From Bog-159 sp050008575 (GTDB taxonomy: Bacteria > Acidobacteriota > Terriglobia > Bryobacterales > Bryobacteraceae): DNA of 64,000 bases. Of this stretch, positions 50,389 to 57,970 are shown piece after piece; the first letter of the stretch is position 1; the number at the start of each line of letters is the position of its first letter. The notes under the pieces were generated by a model. It saw only the letters and a program-made list of their open reading frames with translations. It ran no database searches and was not told where the DNA came from. The stretch is from positions 34,213 through 98,212 of the forward strand of contig JBEKMJ010000017.1 of assembly GCA_050008575.1 (NCBI GenBank). The letters run 5' to 3'. The position numbers and the translations under genes are program-made.

Positions 50389-50877
50389 ATGGTACAGTTT
50401 CACGAAGAGCAGCGCTTCGAATGGTTTTGGACGGCAATATTCTGCATCCCGGCCTTAATCGTCGGTTACGGTCTCTACCGGCAAATGGGGTTGAACCAGC
50501 CTTCGATGTCCCCCTCCCTGCTGTGGCCGGCATTCGCGGTCGCTCTGGTTGTGGCCATCTGGTTCCTGCGGTTGAAACTGGTCACCGAAGTCCGCGACGA
50601 TGGCTTGTTCATCTTGTTTGTCTGGCTATGGCCCGAACGCACCATACCCTGGGACCAGATCCGCGGCGTGGAAACCCGCACCTATCGTCCCATCCGCGAT
50701 TTCGGCGGCTGGGGAGTGCGCTGGGCGGCGCGCGGCATTGTGTACCACGCGCGCGGCAACCGGGGCGCCCGCCTGGTGCTAGCCAGCGGCGAGCGCGTGC
50801 TCATCGGCTCTCAGCGGCCGGACGAACTGGTACGCGCCATCGCGGCACGCACCGGATTGCCTGTGGCAGCCTGCTGA
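50389..50877 (+). CDS. small membrane protein with bPH-like domain (DUF6141-like)
   Basis: 162 aa from ATG 50389; an earlier TTG at 50374 is also possible. Two membrane segments (WTAIFCIPALIVGYGLY and LLWPAFAVALVVAIWFL) precede a soluble region with DGLFILFVWLWPERTIPWDQ, ARGIVYHARGNRGARLVLAS and GERVLIGSQRPDELVRAIAA. That beta-rich pattern resembles bacterial PH-like domains. I recognise it only tentatively. The 3' end overlaps the antisense M28 peptidase gene by 67 bp. Confidence 0.7.
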   Translation: MVQFHEEQRFEWFWTAIFCIPALIVGYGLYRQMGLNQPSMSPSLLWPAFAVALVVAIWFLRLKLVTEVRDDGLFILFVWLWPERTIPWDQIRGVETRTYRPIRDFGGWGVRWAARGIVYHARGNRGARLVLASGERVLIGSQRPDELVRAIAARTGLPVAAC

Positions 50878-52073
50878 TCTGGCCCCGCGGCCATCGCGCG
50901 CCTGACGAACTCCGCAAAGAACTCCTGCTGGAAGCGCAGAAAGGCGGCATCCACATTGTCGAACGTGTCCGTATGCCAGTGGTAATTCCCCATGCGGCCG
51001 GCGGCGTCTTTGCCCAGAAAGGAAATCGCTTCGAAGCCCAGCGCCGATGCGGGCAGCGCGTCGGTCGGCAGCAGCAGATTCGTCTGCTCCTGTATGGGGC
51101 GCGCGGCAGTCTCGCGCATGGCGCGGGCGATGTTCAGCAGCGTGGCGCCCGCGCGGCGGTAAAACAGCATGCCTTCGCCGCTGAGGTACGTCACCATCCC
51201 GGCGCCGAGATTGTCCAGATTCACGAAGCGCACGCGGCGCCGGTCCAACTGGCCGCCCGCGGATTTCAGGAACGCTTTCATGCCGCGGCAGCCGGCCTCT
51301 TCGCTGCCCGTAAACAGAAATCGCAGCTCGCAGTCCGCTGGAAAACCGTCCGGCCGCTGGGCGTATTCCGTCGCCAGCCATAGCGCGAGCGCCACGCCGG
51401 TACCGTTATCGTTTGCGCCCGGGGTATAACGTCCCGTGATTTCGGCGGCCAGATAAGCCGCGCAGGCGCACGCGCAGAGGGCCAGCGCGGTCCATAGAAC
51501 GTTGCCGGCGGCGGCGAACCGCGCGGCTTTCATCGCCACTCCCGCGACGGCTACAAACACGCTGCCATAGCAGACATTGAAAAACAGCGGCAGGTGGTCC
51601 ACGAATTTGGGATGGAACAGGAAGCTGCCGCGCTGCGTGTCGTAGTGCGCGGTAATGAAGACTGTGCGATGGGCTGGAAGGACGGCGCATGGCGCCGTCC
51701 CACTGGGCTTGGTCATCACGTTCCGTGAAGGAAACCGCGGCATCGCGGATAAATCGATGGCGTGGCCCGATGTTTCGGCCACCACCAATGCGATGCCATA
51801 CGCCAAAAGAACCGCTGCCGGCCACCACCGCGAAGTCGCCAGCGCGATCGAAACAGCCGCCATGGCGCAGAAGAATAACTGCAAGGGCAGCAAGTAGAGA
51901 TTGTCGCGCGTAGTCCGAAAACGCTGCTCCGCCACTTCGTATCCCATGGCGCGGAGCTTGGCCGCCAGCCATTGCGCGGCGATGCGCTCGTTAGGCGTGC
52001 CCATCCCGCGATGCGCCGCCGCCTGCGACAGTTCGCGCAACAGATCGACGCTGTCAGGAGCATTCTCGGCCAT
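50811..52073 (-). CDS. M28 family metallopeptidase with membrane segments
   Basis: 420 aa. The zinc-site residues of the M28 family are visible: H143 in ITAHYDTQRG, D222 in GANDNGTGVA and the catalytic glutamate pair E258-E259 in LFTGSEEAGCRGMKAFL, with further ligands near NLDNLG and NYHWHTDTFDN. Hydrophobic stretches (60-77, 83-100 and 164-210) could span the membrane. Aminopeptidases and carboxypeptidases are typical activities. Residues of about 121-135 (TKPSGTAPCAVLPAH) are encoded by a hairpin repeat at 51671-51712 and lie just before the first zinc ligand. It diverges from the amidohydrolase with only 27 bp between. Confidence 0.9.
   Translation of the reverse strand: MAENAPDSVDLLRELSQAAAHRGMGTPNERIAAQWLAAKLRAMGYEVAEQRFRTTRDNLYLLPLQLFFCAMAAVSIALATSRWWPAAVLLAYGIALVVAETSGHAIDLSAMPRFPSRNVMTKPSGTAPCAVLPAHRTVFITAHYDTQRGSFLFHPKFVDHLPLFFNVCYGSVFVAVAGVAMKAARFAAAGNVLWTALALCACACAAYLAAEITGRYTPGANDNGTGVALALWLATEYAQRPDGFPADCELRFLFTGSEEAGCRGMKAFLKSAGGQLDRRRVRFVNLDNLGAGMVTYLSGEGMLFYRRAGATLLNIARAMRETAARPIQEQTNLLLPTDALPASALGFEAISFLGKDAAGRMGNYHWHTDTFDNVDAAFLRFQQEFFAEFVRRAMAAGPDQQAATGNPVRAAMARTSSSGR
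51671..51712. repeat. family D hairpin inside the M28 peptidase coding sequence
   Basis: GGACGGCGCatGGCGCCGTCC with flanks TGGGCT/AGCCCA-like ends. It is read in frame as part of the peptidase, between residues 121 and 135. Confidence 0.85.
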
Positions 52074-52100
52074 CCAGGTTATGATAAGCTCTCGCGCGCG

Positions 52101-53825
52101 ATGCCGGTCAAACTCAGCGGTCGCTTTGAAAGACGTGTGGCGCTGGCCATTCTTCTAAGCGTAGCGGTTCGCGCGATACCGGCCCAGCCGCCGGCGCGGC
52201 CCGCCGCCGCCGACAGCGTGGTGGTGAACGCCAGAATCTACACCGTCAACCCGCAACAGCCGTGGGCCGAAGCGCTGGCTATCCGCGACGCAAGGATTTT
52301 AGCCGTGGGCGGTACCCGCGAGATCGATAAATACCGCGGACCCCACACGCGCGTCATCGACGCTAAAGGCCGCCTGGTGCTGCCCGCCTTCACCGACTGC
52401 CACATCCATTTCATGCAAGGCTCGCTCGGCTTGCTGCACGTGGATCTGAACGGCGCGGCCACGGTTCGCGAGATCCAAGAACGCGTATCGTCTTACGCTA
52501 TCGCGCATCCGCACGATGAGTGGATTCTGGGCATGGGGTGGAATTATCCGGCGTTCGCGCCCTCCGGCATGCCCGATCGCAGGATTCTCGACGAGGTGGT
52601 GCTCGACCGGCCGGTTTTCCTGGATGCCTACGACGGCCACACCTCGTGGGCCAACAGCAGGGCGCTGGCGGTGGCCGGAATCGCGCGCGACACGCCCGAT
52701 CCGCCCAATGGCAAGATCGTGCGCGATGAGAACGGCGCAGCCACAGGCGCGCTGCTGGAGGAAGCCGGCGAACTGGTCGCGAAGTTCGCGCCCAAGCCCA
52801 GCCGCGACGAGCGCCTGGCCGCCCTGCGCCAGGGACTGCGCGAAGCCAACCGCGTGGGCCTGACGCGGGTACACAGCGCGGGCGGCGATTTTGAATGGCT
52901 GGATCTTTACGACGAGTTGCGCCAAAAAGGCGAGCTCACCGTGCGTCAGTACATCGCGTATTTCCTCAATCCGCCGGAGCTGACACCGGCCGATATCGAC
53001 AAGGTCGAGCAGGCGCGCAAGACCTATGCGGACGACTGGATTGCAGTAGGCGCGGTGAAGACCATGCTGGATGGCGTGGTGGAGGCGCATACGGCCGCGA
53101 TGCTGGCGCCTTACAGCGACGATCCGGCTAAGAGCGGCAACCTGTTCTGGGATCCGGCGAAGTACAAGCAAGCCATCTCCGAACTCGACCGCCGTGGCTT
53201 TCAGATCTTCACGCATGCCATCGGCGACCGCGCGGTACGGCTGGCACTGGACGCCTACGAGGAAGCCCAAACTAAGAACCGCTCCACGGACGCGCGGCCC
53301 CGCGTGGAGCACATCGAGACGGTGACGGCGGCAGACATCCCGCGCTTCGGCCGCCTGGGCGTCATCGCCAGCTTCCAACCGCTGCACGCTTATCCGGACG
53401 ACGACACCTTGAAGATCTGGGCGCGAAACGCCGGTGCCGATCGCGCGGGGCGCGCCTGGGCGTGGCACAGCATCGAGTCGACCGGCGGGCGATTGGCTTT
53501 TGGCAGCGACTGGCCGGTAGTCACGCTCAGTCCGTGGCCTGGCGTGCAGAATGCGCTCACCCGCCAGACCACGGAAGGCGATCCTCCCGGCGGCTGGCTG
53601 CCCAAGGAGCGCATCAGCCTGGAGGACACCATCAAGGCCTACACGCTAGGTGCGGCCATCGCCGGGCGGCGCGAGAAGGCCGAAGGGTCGCTCGAAGCCG
53701 GCAAGCTGGCGGACTTGATTGTGTTGTCGCAGAATCTGTTTGCAATCCCGCCCAGCCAAACCGGTAAGACGGAAGTGACGTTGACTATGGTGGGCGGCCG
53801 CGTGGTCTACGATTCGTCCAGGTAA
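52101..53825 (+). CDS. amidohydrolase family 3 (YtcJ-like) metal-dependent hydrolase, exported
   Basis: 574 aa from ATG 52101, with a signal peptide ending near VRAIPAQPPA. Metal-site features follow: LPAFTDCHIHFMQGSLG (the HxH), and a later K in VGAVKTMLDGVVEAHTAAM. Further motifs are FTHAIGDRAVRLALDAYEEA, RVEHIETVTAADI and GSDWPVVTLSPWPG. YtcJ-type proteins hydrolyse amide or carbamate bonds; substrates are mostly unknown. It diverges from the peptidase 27 bp away, and both products are predicted to act outside the cytoplasm. Confidence 0.92.
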   Translation: MPVKLSGRFERRVALAILLSVAVRAIPAQPPARPAAADSVVVNARIYTVNPQQPWAEALAIRDARILAVGGTREIDKYRGPHTRVIDAKGRLVLPAFTDCHIHFMQGSLGLLHVDLNGAATVREIQERVSSYAIAHPHDEWILGMGWNYPAFAPSGMPDRRILDEVVLDRPVFLDAYDGHTSWANSRALAVAGIARDTPDPPNGKIVRDENGAATGALLEEAGELVAKFAPKPSRDERLAALRQGLREANRVGLTRVHSAGGDFEWLDLYDELRQKGELTVRQYIAYFLNPPELTPADIDKVEQARKTYADDWIAVGAVKTMLDGVVEAHTAAMLAPYSDDPAKSGNLFWDPAKYKQAISELDRRGFQIFTHAIGDRAVRLALDAYEEAQTKNRSTDARPRVEHIETVTAADIPRFGRLGVIASFQPLHAYPDDDTLKIWARNAGADRAGRAWAWHSIESTGGRLAFGSDWPVVTLSPWPGVQNALTRQTTEGDPPGGWLPKERISLEDTIKAYTLGAAIAGRREKAEGSLEAGKLADLIVLSQNLFAIPPSQTGKTEVTLTMVGGRVVYDSSR

Positions 53826-54243
53826 GACAGGCCCCTCTGCGGCCTCGTGGGGCGGCGCCATGCGCCGCCGCGGGGCTTTAGTTCCGCCTCGGCGAGCGAA
53901 GCTCGCCTCTTCAGTTTCTAATTCTGTGAGCCGTGGTGTGGCAGCCGTCACCAGGGGCAGAAACCAAAGGCCTTGGGGGGCAGGATTATCCCGCGCGGGG
54001 CTTTTAGCCCCGCACCTCGCAAATCGACAGGTTGGCGAGTAGGTTTCCGGAGAGTCCTGCGCGGGTTCTCCAGAACCGCTCCTGGCAAGCGTAGCTCGCC
54101 CTCGGGCGGGTCTGGAGACCCGCCGCAGGCGTAGACGCCTGCCCCACCAAATGCGGGCGAAGCCCGCCGCCGCGGAACCACTGAATCAGTAACGGGATGC
54201 GCCGTCATCCCGACTGCAGGCGCCTGCCCCCCGGCTCATCCGG
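53826..54243. repeat. 418-bp hairpin repeat field
   Basis: Almost the whole intergenic space is repeat: GGCGGCGCCatGCGCCGCC, GGCGAGCgaaGCTCGCC, GCGGGGCttttAGCCCCGC, GCGGGTTCtccaGAACCGC, a family B pair at 54107-54147, GCGGGCgaaGCCCGC and a degenerate GCAGGCGCCTGCCCC. No coding sequence is supported. Confidence 0.9.
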
Positions 54244-56250
54244 CTATCCGCCGCAACTCTCCTCTGGCGTGGCCCCGCGGAGCACCAGGCGCACGAAGCC
54301 GAAGCCGATCTCCCGCGGATCCGCGCCTACCGGACCCGCGTTTTCCGTATCCAGGGAAATGTGATTCACTTCGCCGGCACGGATCGCCTCCCGCGGAACC
54401 ACGAATAACGACGTAGCGAGCCGGCTTCTCGATAAAGTGCCAAGCAATAGCCCGTTAACTCTTAGTTGCGCCGGCCGCCCCTCCGGAGCGAAGCCCGTGA
54501 GCGCGATCCGGAAACATGGCGTGGGCGGCAGGTCCGGCAACAGCCGGAATCCGATGTCGGCGTGCTTCCGCAGCCACACTTGCGCTCCGTCGCCTTCGTT
54601 GAATCCCGATCGGTCGATATCCAATGACGCGCGCGGGACAATTTCCAGCGGCAGCGTCAACCGTTGCGCCGGATGTCTGCTAAGTGAGAATTCCGAGTCG
54701 CGATAGAGATAGCGGCATGGGGCCACGCAAACGGCTGCTCCGGTGGCCACCCACAATTTATCGGCCATCGCGGTTTCCGGGCAAACGTTTTTGCTCGAGA
54801 ACATAAAGCCCCAGTCCGGGTTGACGCAGAACGGTTTGCCGAGTCTCTGCATGGAATTGGCTACGGCCACCGCCCACGGCCAATTGACGTGATCGAATGC
54901 GATAGCCAGACTCCCGAATGGGGCGGCTGGCGCCGCGGTAGCCGCCTGCAGGATATTCGAGTGATCTTCAAACGGGGACCGCAGCGCCGTTCGTCCCACA
55001 ATGCCTACCGCCAGCAGCATAATGAACGCCAGTATGTTCACGATCCGGACCGCGCGCTTATCTATGACGGGTTCGACCCAAGCCAACAGGAGAAACCAGG
55101 CCAGCAGATGCATGGAATAGATGAAGTTTCCATTGAAGGCTTGGAGGCCACCGGCAATCCGGGTAGCCCAATATAGGAACAGCACAACGCTTCCGGCCCC
55201 CACCCGAATTAGATGCCAGAGGAAGAGGGATGTCCGCCGCCGCTCCGTCGCCGCCTGGCGCCGTCGAGCCACGGCAATCACCAACAGGACCGTGAGAGCC
55301 ATCCAATACACGACCGCGGCCGGACGCGAAAAAGCCGCGGCCAGAAGGCCCGCCGGCCCCTTTGTTAATACAAGCTCAGGTTGGCCCACGAAAAGAAGGA
55401 AACAGGCGAAATAGCCGATGGCGGCCCGCAGGCTGTTCCGCAGGTCGCCGAACTGGCGCTGGTATGTCAACAGGGCGTCCAGATTGTTCGGCCTGTCCAG
55501 AACCAGTTCCAGCAACGGAGGCAGGGCAAATACAAAAACAATCGCGGCCGCCCACACGAAATCGCGCCGCCGCTCCGCAAGGAACGCGCGCCACCGGCCT
55601 CGCCGCCGCGCCCGCGCCAGGATGGTGAAGACCGTGCCTCCGCCAATGATCCCGACAAATAGGAACTGGGCAAAGTGTGCGTGAATCAGAAGCATTCCCG
55701 CGAAGGCCAGAAACGGCAAGTCGCGCGTCTCGCCGGCCAGCACGGAAGCGGCGCTAATGGCGAAAAGCAGGAATGGGAACAGCAGGACATTTGGCATCCA
55801 GTTGGAGAGCAGCACGGGTGGCTGGGCCTGTCCGCTCGCGTTGGCCATGACCAGGACGATCATAGTCGCGAGCATTGCCAGCGGAATCGATAACTTCGCG
55901 TGGCGCTGGAACACGTACAGGGCAGCCCAGAGTAGCATCCCGTTAAAAATTATCGCGATCAGGAGCTGGCCGTTATAAGGCGCGGGGACCGCGTGCAGCA
56001 CATCGTGGAATACAAACTCACCGAGCGCGAACAGATACAGGAATGCGGGGCCCGGGTGATGAAACTGAAACCGGGAGTAGTGCCCAGTCAATAAGGTGAA
56101 ATGCCTGGCCTGTTGCACCAGCAAAGAATTCGCGGCGAAATCCGTAAACTCGACGATAGGCCGAGTGAGAAGCTGGGCGTTAAAGGCCAGAATCAAAAGC
56201 GTGAAACCCGCGGCGAAGATCGACGGCGCGGCGTCCCGCTTCTGCGTCAT
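54244..56250 (-). CDS. large polytopic membrane protein, GT-C-like
   Basis: 668 aa from ATG 56250, with about 11 hydrophobic helices in the first 440 residues and a soluble C-terminal domain of about 200. After the first helix comes PIVEFTDFAANSLLVQQARHF followed by GHYSRFQFHHPGPAFLYLFAL. An acidic loop with an aromatic/histidine motif is common in GT-C and O-antigen-related enzymes. The C-terminal part (LTLPLEIVPRASLDIDRSGF, ending FGFVRLVLRGATPEESCGG) looks like a beta-sandwich carbohydrate-binding module. The family is not securely recognised. Confidence 0.78.
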   Translation of the reverse strand: MTQKRDAAPSIFAAGFTLLILAFNAQLLTRPIVEFTDFAANSLLVQQARHFTLLTGHYSRFQFHHPGPAFLYLFALGEFVFHDVLHAVPAPYNGQLLIAIIFNGMLLWAALYVFQRHAKLSIPLAMLATMIVLVMANASGQAQPPVLLSNWMPNVLLFPFLLFAISAASVLAGETRDLPFLAFAGMLLIHAHFAQFLFVGIIGGGTVFTILARARRRGRWRAFLAERRRDFVWAAAIVFVFALPPLLELVLDRPNNLDALLTYQRQFGDLRNSLRAAIGYFACFLLFVGQPELVLTKGPAGLLAAAFSRPAAVVYWMALTVLLVIAVARRRQAATERRRTSLFLWHLIRVGAGSVVLFLYWATRIAGGLQAFNGNFIYSMHLLAWFLLLAWVEPVIDKRAVRIVNILAFIMLLAVGIVGRTALRSPFEDHSNILQAATAAPAAPFGSLAIAFDHVNWPWAVAVANSMQRLGKPFCVNPDWGFMFSSKNVCPETAMADKLWVATGAAVCVAPCRYLYRDSEFSLSRHPAQRLTLPLEIVPRASLDIDRSGFNEGDGAQVWLRKHADIGFRLLPDLPPTPCFRIALTGFAPEGRPAQLRVNGLLLGTLSRSRLATSLFVVPREAIRAGEVNHISLDTENAGPVGADPREIGFGFVRLVLRGATPEESCGG

Positions 56251-56329
56251 ATCATATCGATGATACCGTGGGGCAGCGCCATGCGCTGCCTTCGGTAGCG
56301 GCTGCCCGAGCCGGACTGGAGCAAGGATC

Positions 56330-56400
56330 GCGGGGAATATTTCAAACATGCCGTCGGTTTTGACGAAGCGAGAAGAGTCTTCAGCGATCCGCAGGTAAGG
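56330..56400 (+). pseudogene. possible BrnT toxin relic
   Basis: One plus-strand frame reads EYFKHAVGFDEARRVFSDPQ, matching the opening of BrnT toxins (N--KHGVSFEEA--VF-DP). The rest of the family pattern (acidic loop and ISAR motif) is not found downstream, so this would be only a 5' relic. Pattern recognition on a short stretch, so weak. Confidence 0.4.
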
Positions 56401-56498
56401 CCAGGATGGCGACCCGGCGGCAGGTCGAGAACCGCGGAATTACGAAAGCGGGACGCGAGCGGGCTCTTCGTGCAGCAGCGGCTTGATCGAGACAACGC

Positions 56499-56753
56499 TC
56501 AACTGCATCGTATGTTTTCGCGTCCCCTTGAAACGCCCCGAGGTCCATACCTGCGACCTAACGTTGAACCGCTCGTGCGTTTTTCCGGGACGTCTTCGAC
56601 GTGAGAAATGACAATTTCAATTCCGCCGACGAGCAACGCAAAGAAGCACAGCGTGGCGATCCAGTGCGTGACGCGGACGATTGCAGTTTGCCGGGGTGTA
56701 TGCGTGGCCGCTGCGATGGTGGCACGACTCGGGAACCCGGCAACATCGGCCAT
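56499..56753 (-). pseudogene. cytochrome b561/molybdopterin-oxidoreductase membrane-subunit relic
   Basis: The complementary strand reads TAIVRVTHWIATLCFFALLV, then GGIEIVISHVEDVPEK. This closely resembles the first helix of Ni/Fe-hydrogenase and formate-dehydrogenase type cytochrome b subunits (VR-tHWi---sF-aLL-SGi-I-ISHPrfYWGE). The following helices are missing and the frame soon ends. A 5' relic rather than a functional gene. Confidence 0.55.
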
Positions 56754-56830
56754 CCGGGGAGCATATCATGCGTGCCCGCGCATGGCGTGCTGTCCGGCCT
56801 CACGGGGGCTGGGGATTTCTCGCCGACAAA

Positions 56831-56912
56831 AACCGCTCTGACGGTTCGCGGCTCAATAAACCGTGCGCAATCGACGCGAGCATTACCGAGCCGCGACCGT
56901 CAGGGAGCGGTT
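56831..56912. repeat. two family F repeats in inverted orientation
   Basis: AACCGCTCTGACGGTTCGCG with GCTCAAT (56831-56858) is an inverted version of CCGAGCCGCGACCGTCAGGG with AGCGGTTT (56885-56912). The two are 26 bp apart, just upstream of larE. Confidence 0.82.
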
Positions 56913-56959
56913 TCCCCAAACCGTTAGCACCCGGGAAGGCGTCCGCGGCCCAGTAACGT

Positions 56960-56965
56960 TATAAT
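56960..56965 (+). promoter_or_regulatory. putative -10 element of larE, leaderless arrangement
   Basis: A consensus TATAAT ends six bases before the ATG at 56972, so the transcript would begin at the start codon. No recognisable -35 or ribosome site is present. Confidence 0.5.
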
Positions 56966-56971
56966 CGGGCT

Positions 56972-57838
56972 ATGACCTCGCTGGCCGACATTTCCCAATC
57001 CGGCGCGCTGCATGCCAAGCAGGAAAAGCTATTCAGCGTGCTGCGGGGTCTGGATCGGGTCATGGTGGCTTACTCCGGAGGCGCGGATTCCGCCTATCTG
57101 GCATGGGCCGCGCACCAGGTGCTGGGCGGCAACGCGCTAGCCGTCACCGCGGATTCGGCTTCCATTCCGGAGTCGCATAAGCGCGATGCGGAAGCCTTCG
57201 TGCGGCAGTTCGGAATTTCCCACGAGTACATCGAGACGCGCGAATTCGAGAATCCCGATTACCTGAAGAACGACGCGAACCGCTGCTTTCATTGCAAGGA
57301 CGAGTTGTTTACCCGGTTGGAAGAAGTCGGTCGCGAGCGCGGCATCGGGAACATCGTATACGGCGTGAACGCCGACGACTTGGGCGACTACCGCCCCGGG
57401 CAGAAGGCGGCGGGCTTGCACCAGGTAAAGGCGCCGCTAGTGGAAGCGGGCCTGCGCAAAGCGGAAATCCGGGAATTGTCGCGCAGGGCCGGACTGCCCA
57501 CCTGGGACCGGCCGGCGGCCGCATGCCTCAGTTCCCGCATCCCCTACGGCACGCCGGTGACGATCGAAAACATCAAAACGGTGGAGCGCGGCGAAGAAGA
57601 GATTAAGGCGCTCGGGTTCCGCCAATTCCGGGTGCGATACCACGGGGAGTTGGTGCGCCTGGAGATCGCGCCCGACGAACTGCCCAACGCGTTGACGCCG
57701 GAAATGGCACGGCAATTCACGGCCATCTTCAAGGCGCTGGGATTCAAATACGTGACGCTGGACTTGGAAGGGTACCGCCAAGGGTCGCTGAACGAAGTGC
57801 TGAACCTGGGTGGGCCGCGGAGTCTACCCCGCTGGTAA
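56972..57838 (+). CDS. larE: ATP-dependent sacrificial sulfur transferase
   Basis: 288 aa. LarE inserts sulfur into the nickel-pincer cofactor of lactate racemase, sacrificing its own cysteine. The PP-loop SGGADSAYLA (35-44) binds ATP, and RCFHCKDELF follows near 105-114. The cysteine C185 in PAAACLSSRIPYGTPVT corresponds to the sulfur-donating cysteine of the Lactobacillus enzyme. C-terminal residues (LDLEGYRQGSLNEVL) are typical. No larA, larB or larC genes are nearby, so it may serve another thiolation. The last few residues, GGPRSLPRW, lie against a hairpin repeat. The ATG follows TATAAT by six bases with no ribosome site. Confidence 0.93.
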   Translation: MTSLADISQSGALHAKQEKLFSVLRGLDRVMVAYSGGADSAYLAWAAHQVLGGNALAVTADSASIPESHKRDAEAFVRQFGISHEYIETREFENPDYLKNDANRCFHCKDELFTRLEEVGRERGIGNIVYGVNADDLGDYRPGQKAAGLHQVKAPLVEAGLRKAEIRELSRRAGLPTWDRPAAACLSSRIPYGTPVTIENIKTVERGEEEIKALGFRQFRVRYHGELVRLEIAPDELPNALTPEMARQFTAIFKALGFKYVTLDLEGYRQGSLNEVLNLGGPRSLPRW

Positions 57839-57946
57839 CACAGGCTTCAGCCTGTGTAGCACAGGCTTCAGCCTGTGTTGGGCGAGCTTCGCTCGCCGAA
57901 GAGCGGGCCTGCGAGGCCCGCGCAGGCTGCGAGCCTGCCCCACAAG
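57836..57946. repeat. hairpin repeat cluster with a two-copy family C tandem
   Basis: ACAGGCTtcAGCCTGTGT twice (57841 and 57861, period 20), then GGCGAGCttCGCTCGCC, GCGGGCCTgcgAGGCCCGC and GCAGGCTgcgAGCCTGC followed by CCCCAC. Between larE and ileS; ileS's presumed promoter lies immediately after it. Confidence 0.93.
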
Positions 57947-57970
57947 GTACGATGGTATTATCCCTGCAAA

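Larger units (their letters stand above)
56251..56971. other. 721-bp decayed region between two genes
   Basis: Contains a family D hairpin (56264-56295), possible relics of a BrnT-like toxin (56330-56400) and of a cytochrome b-type membrane gene (56499-56753), and two oppositely oriented family F repeats (56831-56858 and 56885-56912). No intact gene of convincing quality was found. Confidence 0.6.

Noticed and set aside
49404..51383. 659-codon plus-strand frame across the SirB1 and M28 peptidase region
   Set aside because: It runs in the wrong frame through three well-supported genes and is rich in Gly, Arg and Pro without domains.
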